Source of the DNA: Neomegalonema sp.
GTDB taxonomy: Bacteria > Pseudomonadota > Alphaproteobacteria > Rhodobacterales > Rhodobacteraceae
Assembly: GCF_028688855.1 (NCBI RefSeq)
Contig: NZ_JAQTXI010000013.1
Location: 33,113 to 97,112 of the forward strand
Length of the DNA stretch: 64,000 bases
Direction of reading: 5' to 3'
In this document: in pieces, positions 46,534 through 55,063 of the stretch
Numbering within the stretch: the stretch's first letter is position 1
How the letters are laid out: each line of letters opens with the position of its first letter
Made by a program: the position numbers and the translations under genes
The notes under the pieces: model-generated
Told to the model about the DNA's origin: nothing
Seen by the model: the letters and a program-made list of their open reading frames with translations, nothing else
The model's database searches: none

Positions 46534-47115
46534 TCAGCCCTGAGCGCGGGCGGCCTTGGTCGCGGCGCCCCACCAGGCGAGTTCGTCGAGGAGCGATTTG
46601 GCCGAAGCGCCGATGCTGCCCTCGATCTCGCTGATTTCCTTGCCGCCTTGCCAGACCGCGAAGAAGTCTCCGCCGGCGATGTGCGTCGCCGAGCGCACCG
46701 GGACCATCTGGAGCTCCACGGCGATGTTGCGGGCGTGCTCGATGGCGCGGGCCGCGCCCACGCCGCCATAGCCCACGAAGCCGATGGGCTTGCGCGCCCA
46801 TTCGACATAGGCCTGGTCGAAGGCGTTCTTCAGCGAGCCCGTGACCGAATGGTTGTATTCGGCGGCGACGACCACATAGGCGTCGAATTCGCCGATCTTC
46901 TTCTGCCAGGCGACGGCGCGGGGATCCTTGCTCGGCGCCCAGGCGTTGGAGGCCGCTTCGTTGAACAGCGGCAGGTCGAAGTCCTTGAGATCCACGATCT
47001 CGACGTCGAATTCGGGGCGCTGCGCCGCGAGGTCGGCGATCCATTTCGCGGGCTTGGGGCCGAAGCGGGTCTCGCGGGTGCTGCCGATGACGACGGCGAG
47101 TTTCAGCTTGCTCAT
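46534..47115 (-). CDS. NADPH-dependent FMN reductase family protein
   Basis: A 193-residue flavodoxin-fold reductase. LAVVIGSTRETRFGPKPAKW (phosphate-binding loop), VVVAAEYNHSVTGSLKNAFD and FVGYGGVGAARAIEHAR are hallmarks of the FMN_red/quinone or azo-reductase group. The substrate is unknown (quinones, azo dyes, chromate or flavin are possible). ATG at 47113-47115 gives the usual N-terminus. Confidence 0.88.
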   Translation of the reverse strand: MSKLKLAVVIGSTRETRFGPKPAKWIADLAAQRPEFDVEIVDLKDFDLPLFNEAASNAWAPSKDPRAVAWQKKIGEFDAYVVVAAEYNHSVTGSLKNAFDQAYVEWARKPIGFVGYGGVGAARAIEHARNIAVELQMVPVRSATHIAGGDFFAVWQGGKEISEIEGSIGASAKSLLDELAWWGAATKAARAQG

Positions 47116-47232
47116 GCTTGAAAGATCCTCATGAATCCTGGCCCGAACCGGGGGACGGACCGGGCCTTCGCCCAGCAATCTAACCCGATTCCGCGTCGTG
47201 CAAAGACGAAAGCCGGAAACAGAGCGTTCTGC

Positions 47233-48471
47233 TCAGGAAACAATGGCCGCAGCTTCCTTGCGCCGGATCGCCGCCAGAAGGCTCCGCGCGGCCCGCAGGG
47301 AAGGCAGCTCCTCGCCGGGGCCCCCGCCGAGCGCCGCCAGAGCTCTGGCCGCCGCGCGCTCCTGACGCGCCCGCCCGGGGCCGGAGCGCAACAGCGGCTC
47401 CAGAGCCGCCGCGAGGGCTTCGGGCGTGCAATCCTCCTGAAAATATTCGGGGATCGCCTTCTCGCCGCTCAGCAGGTTGGGCAGGGTGGCCGTGTCGATC
47501 TTCAGCAGCCGCCGGGCGATGGCCGCGCTCAGCGGATGCGCCTTGTAGCCGACGACCATCGGGGCTCCGCAGGCGGCCAGCTCCAGAGTCACCGAGCCCG
47601 AGGCCGCCAGAGCCGCGCCCCCTCGTCTCGTCTCGTCGCGCGCCGTCAGACGGAAGGCCGCGAATTTCCGCGCCTCGCTCTGCGCGAAGGGCTGTCCGCG
47701 CGGATCGAGCAGATGCGGCCGCACGGGCCAGCGCGCGGCGGCCTCGACGGCGAGGGCGGCCGAGCCCTCCGCCATGGGCAGCAGCGCCTGAAGATCCGGA
47801 TGGCGGCCCTTCAGCAGTCCCAGAGCCGCGCCGAAGGGCTCGGCCAGACGCGCGATCTCGCCGCGACGGCTCCCCGGCAGAGCGACCAGAACCGGCGCCT
47901 CGGGCGAGAGCCCCAGATCCCGCGCCAGAGCCTCCGCCGCCCGGGGATCGGCCTCGCCGACGCGCTCCGCCGCCGGATGCCCGACGAAATCGCAGCTCAG
48001 GCCGTGGACGGTGAAATAAGGCGGCTCGAAGGGGAAGAGCGCCATCAGATGGTCGATCAGCCCTGCGAGCTTCTGCGCGCGGCCCGGCTTCCAGGCCCAG
48101 ACCGTCGGCGCGACGTAATGGACGCGGGCCGTCTGCGGCGACACCTCGCGGGCGCGGGTCTGGAGCCGCTTCGAGAAGCCTTGCGCGTCGATGGTGACCA
48201 GCGCCGCAGGCTTGAGCCTGGCGATCTCCGCCGTCGCCTGCTTCAGCCGCCGCAGGATGCGCGGCAGGCTGGGGATCACCTCGGCGAAGCCCATCACCGC
48301 CAGATCCTGCATGGGAAAGAGGCTGCGAAGCCCTTCGGCCTCCATGGCCTCTCCGCCAACGCCGTAGAGCGGGCGCTCCGGGGCGATCTCGCGCAGACGC
48401 CGCATCAGCGCCGCCCCGAGCCGGTCGCCCGAGGCCTCGCCCGCCAGCAGGAAGATTCCGCCCTCGCTCAC
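47233..48471 (-). CDS. lpxB: Lipid-A-disaccharide synthase
   Basis: A 412-residue GT19 glycosyltransferase that condenses UDP-2,3-diacylglucosamine with lipid X to make the lipid A disaccharide. FLLAGEASGDRLGAALMRRL at the N-terminus, VHYVAPTVWAWKPGRAQKLA and VLVALPGSRRGEIARLAEPF are conserved. SVTLELAACGAPMVVGYKAH forms the donor site. It overlaps azlD by 4 bp, so it is translationally coupled to a branched-chain amino acid exporter pair rather than to other lpx genes. Confidence 0.93.
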   Translation of the reverse strand: MSEGGIFLLAGEASGDRLGAALMRRLREIAPERPLYGVGGEAMEAEGLRSLFPMQDLAVMGFAEVIPSLPRILRRLKQATAEIARLKPAALVTIDAQGFSKRLQTRAREVSPQTARVHYVAPTVWAWKPGRAQKLAGLIDHLMALFPFEPPYFTVHGLSCDFVGHPAAERVGEADPRAAEALARDLGLSPEAPVLVALPGSRRGEIARLAEPFGAALGLLKGRHPDLQALLPMAEGSAALAVEAAARWPVRPHLLDPRGQPFAQSEARKFAAFRLTARDETRRGGAALAASGSVTLELAACGAPMVVGYKAHPLSAAIARRLLKIDTATLPNLLSGEKAIPEYFQEDCTPEALAAALEPLLRSGPGRARQERAAARALAALGGGPGEELPSLRAARSLLAAIRRKEAAAIVS

Positions 48472-48797
48472 AGCAAGGCTCCCAGACCCCAGAAGACCGC
48501 CGCTCCCGCGCCGATGGTCGCCAGCATGCTGCGGGTCGCCGCCCCGACGACCAGCGCCGCCACAGCCGCCAGGATCCGCAAGGGATCGACCGCCCCTCCG
48601 CCCGAAGCCGGAAAGACCACCATCGGCGCCAGAATCGCGGGCAGGATCGTGAAGGGCGCGAATTTCAGCGCCCGGATCAAGCCCGGAGGCGGCGCATGAC
48701 GGCGCATCAGCGCCATGAAGGACAGGCGCATGGCGTAGGTGATCGCCCCGAGCGCCAGAGCCAGAATCCAGAAGCGGGCGGGATCCACCGCGGTCAT
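48468..48797 (-). CDS. azlD: Branched-chain amino acid exporter small subunit AzlD
   Basis: A 109-residue membrane protein with about four helices. LALALGAITYAMRLSFMALM and FAPFTILPAILAPMVVFPAS are typical of AzlD (BrnE), the small partner of AzlC. The ATG at 48795-48797 overlaps the azlC stop, and its own stop overlaps the lpxB start. The pair exports branched-chain amino acids or analogues. Confidence 0.9.
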   Translation of the reverse strand: MTAVDPARFWILALALGAITYAMRLSFMALMRRHAPPPGLIRALKFAPFTILPAILAPMVVFPASGGGAVDPLRILAAVAALVVGAATRSMLATIGAGAAVFWGLGALL

Positions 48798-49513
48798 GAC
48801 CGGGCCTCCTTGCCCGCGAGGCGGCTTTCGCTCCAGATCCCCGCCGCCACGCCGATCCCCGCCGCGACCAGAGGCCCCAGCCCGTAGGGCAAGCCGCGCA
48901 GCAGCAGCGCCGAACCCGCCGCCACGATCAGCGCGAACCAGCTGGGCTTGTCCCGCAGCGCCGGAGCGAAGATCGCCAGGAAGCTCAGCGGAACGATGAA
49001 GTCGACGCCCCAGTCCATGGGGATGCGCGCCCCCACCGACCATCCCAGAGCCGAAGCGACATGCCAGACCAGCGTGAAGGCGACCGCCGAACCGAGGAAA
49101 TAGGCCAGCCGCTCGACGGGCGTCTCCTGAGGCTGGCGCGGGTAGCGCACGGCGCAGAGCCCGTAAGGCTGATCGAAGAGCATGTAGGCGGCGGCGGCCT
49201 GGGTCCGGAAGGGCGCGCCCCGCCAGTAAGGCGCCATGGAGGCCGAATAGAGCAGGAAGCGCAGGTTCACCGCCGCTCCCGCCACGACCGCCACCAGAAT
49301 CGGCGCGTCGGATTTCAGAAGCTCCACCGAGGCCAGTTGCGAGGCCCCCGCCAGCACCGTCACGGACATCATGACCGTCTGGAGCAGATCCAGTCCAGCC
49401 GCCGCCGCCACCGCGCCCCAGATGATTCCGAAGGGGATGATGGCGAACATCAGCGGCAGGCTCTCCAGAGCGCCGAGGCGGAACAGAGAGGATGGAATTG
49501 GCGACGCGCGCAA
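48794..49513 (-). CDS. azlC: Branched-chain amino acid exporter large subunit AzlC
   Basis: A 239-residue membrane protein with about seven helices. PLMFAIIPFGIIWGAVAAAAG, VLAGASQLASVELL and NLRFLLYSASMAPYWRG are AzlC (BrnF) hallmarks. The likely start is a TTG at 49511-49513 with GGACGGGAG seven to eight bases upstream; the next in-frame ATG would remove part of the first helix. First gene of azlC-azlD-lpxB. Confidence 0.9.
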   Translation of the reverse strand: MRASPIPSSLFRLGALESLPLMFAIIPFGIIWGAVAAAAGLDLLQTVMMSVTVLAGASQLASVELLKSDAPILVAVVAGAAVNLRFLLYSASMAPYWRGAPFRTQAAAAYMLFDQPYGLCAVRYPRQPQETPVERLAYFLGSAVAFTLVWHVASALGWSVGARIPMDWGVDFIVPLSFLAIFAPALRDKPSWFALIVAAGSALLLRGLPYGLGPLVAAGIGVAAGIWSESRLAGKEARS

Positions 49514-49679
49514 GAGGCGACTCCCGTCCGAAGCTGTCTCGACGCCTGCGGGAGGCGCGATGCGGAGGGTCTAGCGCGCCGGAGGCCCCCTTGTCACCTC
49601 CTGCGGCCGGAGGAGGGGCGTGCGAAAGCCGGGACGCGACGCGCCCCGGCTTCCGGAGAATTCGGCCTGCGAGGCGGCC

Positions 49680-50084
49680 TTACTGCGGCTGGGCGGCGGC
49701 CGGAGCCTCTTCCTCGACCGGAGCGACGTCCTCGATGATCACTTCCTCTTCCTCGATGACCGGGACCTCTTCCGAGGGCGGGGCGTCGAGGGAAGGAGCG
49801 ACCGCGCCTTCGGGAGCCGCCGGAGCGGGCTCGGCGGGGGCGGAGCCCGGAGCCGGAGCCACCTGGACCGGCGCCGGAGCGGGCTCGGGCGTGGGCGCGA
49901 CGTCGACCGCAGCGGGGGCGGCGGGAGCGGGCGCCGCAGGAGCGGCCGGAGCCGGAGCCGGCGTCGCGGGCGCGCTCACCGTCGCCGGAGCCGGCGGGGT
50001 GGTGCTCGTCGTCGTGGTCGTGCTCGAGTCGCAGCCCGCAAGGGCGACGCCCGCCATGAGGACGGCGGCGATTTTGAACTTCAT
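49680..50084 (-). CDS. Pro/Ala-rich lipoprotein
   Basis: A 134-residue lipoprotein. The signal peptide MKFKIAAVLMAGVALAGC ends in a lipobox LAGC (Cys18), followed by a Ser/Thr run, a long Pro/Ala-rich region and an acidic tail (EEEEVIIEDVAPVEEEAPAA). Predicted attached to the outer membrane and largely extended. No enzymatic motif. A perfect 18-bp palindrome lies 73 bp upstream. Confidence 0.7.
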   Translation of the reverse strand: MKFKIAAVLMAGVALAGCDSSTTTTTSTTPPAPATVSAPATPAPAPAAPAAPAPAAPAAVDVAPTPEPAPAPVQVAPAPGSAPAEPAPAAPEGAVAPSLDAPPSEEVPVIEEEEVIIEDVAPVEEEAPAAAQPQ

Positions 50085-50156
50085 GAACGCTCACTCCAAA
50101 GGCGCGCCCTCGGGCCGTCTGGCCGGATTCGCGGCGCGCCGTTGCTCGATTCGTGC

Positions 50157-50174
50157 CTACGTCTTAAGACGTAG
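50157..50174. promoter_or_regulatory. Perfect 18-bp palindrome, probable operator
   Basis: CTACGTCTTAAGACGTAG reads identically on both strands. It lies in the 286-bp gap between the divergent lipoprotein gene (start 50084) and hydrolase gene (start 50371). A dimeric regulator is the natural explanation; which one is unknown. Confidence 0.5.
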
Positions 50175-50370
50175 TGCCTTCGCGCGCGGAAGCCAGCGTT
50201 TTCACACATGATGAACAAGGTTTAACCCGATCCTTCCGCCCGCCCTCGCGCAGGTCGGGGCGAGGGGTTCCCTCGCGGCGCGAAAAGCCCCAGGATGCGC
50301 CGGAGCGGGGCCTCCTCGCGAGGCCCGCCCTGATGACGGCGACCTGAAAAAGGCGATAAGGAGATCCCCC

Positions 50371-51069
50371 ATGTCCTCCCCTCGGCCCGCCCTCTTCGTT
50401 CCCGGCCTGCTCTGCGACGCGGAGCTGTTCGCGGCCCAGATCCGCGACCTCTCCGACTTGCTTGAGATTCAAGTCGCCGATCAGGGCGCCGGAGAGAGCG
50501 TCCCGGAGACCGCCGCCGCGATCCTCGAGAAGGCTCCGCCGAGCTTCGTTCTGGCGGGGTTGTCGATGGGCGGCTATCTCGCCTTCGAGATCCTGCGCCA
50601 GGCGCCTGAACGCGTGACGCGTCTGGCGCTGCTCGACACCGCCGCCCGCGCCGATTCGCAGGAGCGTCGCGAAGACCGCGAGCGTCAGATCGAGCTGGCG
50701 GGCTCCGGCGGCTTCGGCAAGCTGGTCGCGGCCATGACGCCCAAGCTCGTCGCGCCGGAGAACCGCGTGGAGGTCGGGCCGGTCTTCGAGGCCATGGCGC
50801 ATCGCGTCGGGCCGGAAGGCTTCATCCGCCAGACCCGCACGATCCTCAGCCGCCCCGACAGCCGTCCGGATCTCGCCGGGATCCGGGTTCCGAGCCTCGT
50901 GCTCGTCGGGACGGAGGACGCGCTGACGCCGCCCGAACTGGCGCAGGAGATGGCCTTCTCGATTCCCGGCGCGCGGCTCGCGCTGATCGAGGGGGCGGGG
51001 CATCTGGCGCCTCTGGAGCGCCCGGCGGCGGTCACGGCGGCCCTGCGCGACTGGCTGACCGCCTCCTGA
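50371..51069 (+). CDS. Alpha/beta-fold hydrolase
   Basis: A 232-residue alpha/beta hydrolase. The nucleophile elbow is GLSMGGYLAFEIL (Ser near residue 64). SLVLVGTEDALTPPELAQEM contains the acid residue, and IEGAGHLAPLERP the catalytic His. Close in form to MhpC/menaquinone-hydrolase-like esterases; the substrate is unknown. AAGGAG lies seven bases upstream of the ATG. Confidence 0.85.
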   Translation: MSSPRPALFVPGLLCDAELFAAQIRDLSDLLEIQVADQGAGESVPETAAAILEKAPPSFVLAGLSMGGYLAFEILRQAPERVTRLALLDTAARADSQERREDRERQIELAGSGGFGKLVAAMTPKLVAPENRVEVGPVFEAMAHRVGPEGFIRQTRTILSRPDSRPDLAGIRVPSLVLVGTEDALTPPELAQEMAFSIPGARLALIEGAGHLAPLERPAAVTAALRDWLTAS

Positions 51070-51101
51070 GGGGCGAAAAGGCTTCCGGCTTCTCTCTGCG
51101 C

Positions 51102-51166
51102 TTGACGCCGCCGTCGCCCGGCCCTTAGCATAGGGCGCGCGCCGCCCCCCGAGGGGGCGGCTTTTT
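51102..51166 (+). promoter_or_regulatory. argD promoter followed at once by an intrinsic-terminator hairpin
   Basis: TTGACG (51102-51107), 18 bp and TAGCAT (51126-51131) predict a start near 51138. The next bases form GCCGCCCCC-CGA-GGGGGCGGC (51141-51161), a perfect 9-bp stem, followed by TTTTT (51162-51166). The argD ribosome binding site GGAG lies at 51172-51175. Read simply this is the terminator of the hydrolase gene; read with the promoter it would be an attenuator at the very start of the argD message. Confidence 0.55.
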
Positions 51167-51182
51167 GCTTTGGAGTTCAGCC

Positions 51183-52367
51183 ATGATCTCGCCCGTTCTG
51201 CCCACCTACGCCCGCGCCCCCCTGGCTTTCGAGCGCGGCGAAGGCTCCTGGCTCATCGAGCGTTCCGGCGAACGATATCTGGATCTGGCGGCGGGCATCG
51301 CGGTCTGCGCGCTGGGCCACGCCCATCCGAAGCTCGTCAAGGCGCTGAGCGATCAGGCGGCGAAGCTCTGGCATGTGTCCAATCTCTACGAGATCCCCGG
51401 TCAGGAGGCTCTGGCGCGGCGGCTGGTCGAGACCACCTTCGCCGACACCGTCTTCTTCACCAATTCGGGCACCGAAGCCATCGAATGCGCGGTGAAGATG
51501 GTCCGGCGCTATTTCTACAGCCTCGGCCAGCCGGAGAAGAGCGGGATCATCGCCTTTCAGGGCTCCTTCCACGGACGCAGCAGCGCGGGAATCGCGGCGG
51601 CGGGCGGCGACAAGCTCGCGAAGGGCTTCGGGCCTCTGCTGCCGGGCTTCACCCAGGTTCCCTTCGGCGATCTGGAGGCCGTGAAGGCCGCCATCGCTCC
51701 GGAAACCGCCGCCGTCATCCTGGAGCCCATCCAGGGCGAAGGCGGCATCAAGCCCTTCGGCGCCGAGAAGCTGAAGGAGCTGCGCCGCATCTGCGACGAG
51801 AACGGCCTCCTGCTGATCCTCGACGAGATTCAATGCGGCATGGGCCGCACCGGCAAGCTCTTCGCCCATGAATGGGCCGGGATCGCCCCGGACGTCATGG
51901 CCGTGGCCAAGGGCATCGGCGGCGGCTTTCCGCTCGGCGCCTGCCTCGCCACGGAGAAGGCGGCCTCCGGCATGGTGGTCGGCACGCATGGCAGCACCTA
52001 TGGCGGCAATCCTCTGGCCATGGCCGTCGGGCTGGCGATCATGGAGGAGCTGCCGCAGACGGAGTTCCTCGCGCAGGTCCTGCGGGCGGGCGGACGCCTG
52101 AGGCAGGGCCTCGAAGGGCTCGTGGCGAGCCACCCCGAGGTCTTCGCGGAAGTCCGCGGCGAGGGGCTGATCCTCGGCCTCGTCTGCCGCAGGTCCAACG
52201 CCGAATTCGTGACGGCGGGCCGCGCGGCGGGGGTTCTGCTCGCGCCGGGCGCCGAGAGCGTGGCGCGCGTTCTGCCGCCGCTGAACATCTCCGACGCGGA
52301 GATCGACGAGGCGCTGCGGCGGCTCGACAAGGCGGCGCAGGCCGTCGGCGCCGCTCCGGCGGCGTGA
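51183..52367 (+). CDS. argD: Acetylornithine aminotransferase
   Basis: A 394-residue class III aminotransferase converting N-acetylglutamate semialdehyde to N-acetylornithine in arginine synthesis. [19 protein letters not shown] at the start, [40 protein letters not shown] and [20 protein letters not shown] (PLP Lys) are typical. argF follows, separated only by repeat copy B. ATG at 51183 matches family starts. Confidence 0.93.
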   Translation: MISPVLPTYARAPLAFERGEGSWLIERSGERYLDLAAGIAVCALGHAHPKLVKALSDQAAKLWHVSNLYEIPGQEALARRLVETTFADTVFFTNSGTEAIECAVKMVRRYFYSLGQPEKSGIIAFQGSFHGRSSAGIAAAGGDKLAKGFGPLLPGFTQVPFGDLEAVKAAIAPETAAVILEPIQGEGGIKPFGAEKLKELRRICDENGLLLILDEIQCGMGRTGKLFAHEWAGIAPDVMAVAKGIGGGFPLGACLATEKAASGMVVGTHGSTYGGNPLAMAVGLAIMEELPQTEFLAQVLRAGGRLRQGLEGLVASHPEVFAEVRGEGLILGLVCRRSNAEFVTAGRAAGVLLAPGAESVARVLPPLNISDAEIDEALRRLDKAAQAVGAAPAA

Positions 52368-52368
52368 C

Positions 52369-52474
52369 CTAGAGCGCTTTTCAGCGAAGCCGATCAGGCT
52401 TCGCGTCGCGAAAGCGCGACCACCCAGGAAGGGGGAGCGTTCGAACGACCCGGTTCGGTCGGAAGACGCTCCGA
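52369..52474 (+). repeat. Interspersed 106-bp element, copy B
   Basis: Starts CTAGAGCGCTTTTCAGCG two bases after the argD stop codon and ends ACGCTCCGA about 10 bp before the argF ribosome binding site, so it fills the intergenic gap. Stems: GCGCTTT (52374-52380) with AAAGCGC (52411-52417); GCGAAGCC with GGCTTCGC (52384-52404) around GATCA; then GGAGCGT/ACGCTCC with inner CGACC/GGTCG. About 76 percent identical to copy A by hand alignment. Confidence 0.75.
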
Positions 52475-52496
52475 CGACCAGCAGAGGGAGAGCGCG

Positions 52497-53468
52497 ATGA
52501 ACGCTCAGGAGGACGCCGCGGGTCTGGCGGCGGGACGTCGGCATTTTCTGGATCTGCATGAGGCTTCGCGCGTGGATCTGCGCGCGATCCTCACGGATTC
52601 GGAACGTCGCAAACGCGCCCGGGCGGGCCTCGGCGCCGCCGCCGCTCCCGACGAGGACGCGCCGCTCAAGGGCAAGATGCTGGCGATGATCTTCGAGAAG
52701 TCGTCCACGCGCACCCGCGTCTCCTTCGACCTCGCCATGCGTCAGCTCGGGGGGGCGACGATGGTCCTCAACGGCGCCGAGATGCAGTTCGGGCGCGGCG
52801 AGACCATCGCCGACACGGCCCGCGTGCTCTCGCGCTACGTCGACGCGATCATGATCCGCACCTTCGAGCACGACAAGCTTCTGGAGCTGGCCGAGGCGGC
52901 GACGGTCCCGGTGATCAACGGCCTGACCGACAAGACCCATCCCTGCCAGATCCTCGCCGACGTGCTGACCTTCGAAGAGCATCGCGGCCCGATCCGGGGC
53001 AAGAAGGTGGCCTGGCTCGGCGACGGCAACAACGTCTGCGCGAGCTTCATCCATGCGGCGGGCCAGCTCGACTTCGAGCTGGTGGTGGCTTGCCCCGAAT
53101 CGCTCTCGCCGGATCGCGACGTGCTCGAATGGGCCCGGAAGACCCAGGCCCGCGTGAGCGTCACCCGCGATCCGGGCGAGGCCCTGACGGGGGCGGATCT
53201 CGTCGTCACCGACAGCTGGATGTCGATGCATGATCCCGAGCACACCCGCATCCGTCGCCACAACCTGCTCAGCCCCTATCAGGTGGACGAGAAGGCGATG
53301 AAGGTCGCCAGGCCCGACGCGCTCTTCATGCATTGCCTGCCCGCCCATCGCGGCGAGGAGGTCACCAACGCCGTCATGGACGGGCCCAATTCGGTGGTCT
53401 TCGACGAGGCCGAGAACCGGCTCCACGCCCAGAAGGGCGTGCTGAACTGGTGCCTCGGGGCGATCTGA
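52497..53468 (+). CDS. argF: Ornithine carbamoyltransferase
   Basis: A 323-residue carbamoyltransferase forming citrulline from ornithine and carbamoyl phosphate. Phosphate loop [31 protein letters not shown] and the ornithine-side [19 protein letters not shown] are conserved. It follows argD with only repeat copy B between them and is closed by a strong terminator, so argD-argF is probably a two-gene operon. Confidence 0.96.
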   Translation: MNAQEDAAGLAAGRRHFLDLHEASRVDLRAILTDSERRKRARAGLGAAAAPDEDAPLKGKMLAMIFEKSSTRTRVSFDLAMRQLGGATMVLNGAEMQFGRGETIADTARVLSRYVDAIMIRTFEHDKLLELAEAATVPVINGLTDKTHPCQILADVLTFEEHRGPIRGKKVAWLGDGNNVCASFIHAAGQLDFELVVACPESLSPDRDVLEWARKTQARVSVTRDPGEALTGADLVVTDSWMSMHDPEHTRIRRHNLLSPYQVDEKAMKVARPDALFMHCLPAHRGEEVTNAVMDGPNSVVFDEAENRLHAQKGVLNWCLGAI

Positions 53469-53484
53469 GCGCCGACGCGCAGCC

Positions 53485-53512
53485 GGGCGGGAGCGATTCG
53501 CTCTCGCCCTTT
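53485..53512 (+). terminator. Terminator after argF
   Basis: GGGCGGGAGCG-ATT-CGCTCTCGCCC is an 11-bp stem with one G-T pair, followed by TTTC, 17 bp after the stop codon. A second small hairpin CTTTCGC/GCGAAAG follows near 53530. Confidence 0.75.
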
Positions 53513-53618
53513 CGTCGCGAGCGCAATCATCTTTCGCCGTCGCGCGAAAGAAGCTAATCCTGTTGCGCTGCAAACCCCCCGAGGATTCGCCTTCCGGAAT
53601 TCGCCTGAGGATCACGTC

Positions 53619-54503
53619 ATGGCTCAAGCTTCCCTTCGTCCCCGCCGCTCCGTCCTCTACATGCCCGGCTCGCGGGAGCGGGCGCTGGAGAAGGCGCGGA
53701 GCCTCAAGGCCGATTCGCTGATCCTCGACCTCGAGGACGCCGTGGCGCCCTCCGAAAAGATCGTGGCGCGCGAGCTGGTCGCCGGAGCGGTGAAGGCGGG
53801 CGGATTCGGCGGCCGCGAGATCCTCGTGCGCATCAACGGCTTCGACACCGAATGGGGCGAGGAGGATCTCGCCGCCGCCTCCAGGGCCGGGCCGGACGCC
53901 GTGCTGCTGCCCAAGGTCGAGACGCCCGAACTCGTCCGCGAGGTCGCCGCGAAGCTGGAGAAGCTCGGCGCGCCCGACAAGACGAAGATCTGGATCATGA
54001 TGGAGACGCCGCTCGGGGCGCTGAACATCGCGGCCATCGCGGCCTCCTCGCCGCGTCTGGCGGGGATCGTGGTGGGCTCCAACGACCTCGTGAAGGATCT
54101 CCACGCCGAGCATGCGCCCGCCCGCGAGCCCATCGTCACGGCGCTGGGCCTGACCCTGCTGGCGGCTCGCGCCCATGGCCTGGCGGCGGTGGACGGCGTC
54201 TACAACGCCTTCAAGGACGTCGAGGGGTTCCGCGAGTCCTGTCGTCAGGGCCGGGCCTTCGGCTTCGACGGCAAGACCCTGATCCATCCCGACCAGATCG
54301 CCACGGCCAACGAGGTCTTCGCGCCCGCCGAGGCCGATCTCGATCTCGCGCGGCGTCAGGTGGCGGCCTACGAGGAGGCCACCGCGCGCGGCGAAGGCGT
54401 GGCGGTGGTGGACGGCAGGATCGTCGAGAATCTGCATGTGGTCACGGCGCGGCGTCTTCTGGCGCTCGGCGAGGAGATCGCCCGCCTGGAGAGCGCCGCC
54501 TGA
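53619..54503 (+). CDS. CitE/HpcH-family CoA ester lyase or thioesterase
   Basis: A 294-residue TIM-barrel enzyme of the HpcH/HpaI family. RSVLYMPGSRERALEKARSL at the N-terminus, LILDLEDAVAPSEK (Mg-binding Glu/Asp), EILVRINGFDTEW, VLLPKVETPELV and FGFDGKTLIHPDQI are typical. The best guess is a (3S)-malyl-CoA thioesterase or related malyl/citramalyl-CoA lyase, as found in Rhodobacter-type ethylmalonyl-CoA metabolism; sequence alone does not decide between lyase and thioesterase. The stop overlaps the next ATG (TGATG). Confidence 0.8.
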   Translation: MAQASLRPRRSVLYMPGSRERALEKARSLKADSLILDLEDAVAPSEKIVARELVAGAVKAGGFGGREILVRINGFDTEWGEEDLAAASRAGPDAVLLPKVETPELVREVAAKLEKLGAPDKTKIWIMMETPLGALNIAAIAASSPRLAGIVVGSNDLVKDLHAEHAPAREPIVTALGLTLLAARAHGLAAVDGVYNAFKDVEGFRESCRQGRAFGFDGKTLIHPDQIATANEVFAPAEADLDLARRQVAAYEEATARGEGVAVVDGRIVENLHVVTARRLLALGEEIARLESAA

Positions 54504-55063
54504 TGCGCGGACGCGGCGGATTCCTCGCGCGGATGGGGGCGCTGGCCGCCGGAGCCTTCGGGCTGCTCGGGGGCTGCGACGCCTACACCATCACCCGCGT
54601 GGATTCGCTGGCGCTGATGAGCAAGGGGACGCTCTACACCCTCTCGACGCGGGGGGGCATCCCGACCGAGATCCACGGGACGCCCTTCGCCGGAGTCGAA
54701 CCCTCCGAGGTCGCCGCGCGGCTGAAGCTTCCCGCCGGACTCCCGGCGGGGATCCGGTTCCGGGCCGTCGCGCCGGGCGGCTTCGAGGACGAGCACGAGA
54801 AGGCGCGTCTGGTGCTGATCTTCAACGGCGCCTCGCCTCCGGGCTCGGGTCCGGCCTGCCGCCTGCGCGAGGTCGCGCCGGTGAACCCGCCCCAGCCGGG
54901 AGGCTTCACGCTCTTCGCGGTCTTCTGCGACGGGCGGAACTGGTTCGGACAGGGCTTTCTCGAAGCCCGCAAGACCGCTCACGGCGATTGGGAGCGCTTC
55001 GGACGCCTGACGGCCAGCCTGTTTCAGGAAATCCTCTCCCAGGCCGAGAGCGCGCGGCGCTAG
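54503..55063 (+). CDS. Putative lipoprotein of unknown function
   Basis: A 186-residue protein. The N-terminus MRGRGGFLARMGALAAGAFG ends in LLGGC, a plausible lipobox with Cys25. The mature part includes TLSTRGGIPTEIHGTPFAGV and a Cys pair (PACRLREV and FAVFCDGRNWFGQGF). I do not recognise a named family. Translation is coupled to the upstream CoA-ester enzyme by a 1-bp overlap, though the functional link is unclear. It overlaps the convergent GNAT gene by 4 bp. Confidence 0.65.
   Translation: MRGRGGFLARMGALAAGAFGLLGGCDAYTITRVDSLALMSKGTLYTLSTRGGIPTEIHGTPFAGVEPSEVAARLKLPAGLPAGIRFRAVAPGGFEDEHEKARLVLIFNGASPPGSGPACRLREVAPVNPPQPGGFTLFAVFCDGRNWFGQGFLEARKTAHGDWERFGRLTASLFQEILSQAESARR

Noticed and set aside
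53525..53555. Hairpin CTTTCGC/GCGAAAG considered as a second argF terminator
   Set aside because: Short stem without a T-run, and a stronger terminator lies just upstream.
51177..54437. Minus-strand open frame of 1086 codons
   Set aside because: Antisense to argD, argF and the CitE-like gene; no recognisable domain.
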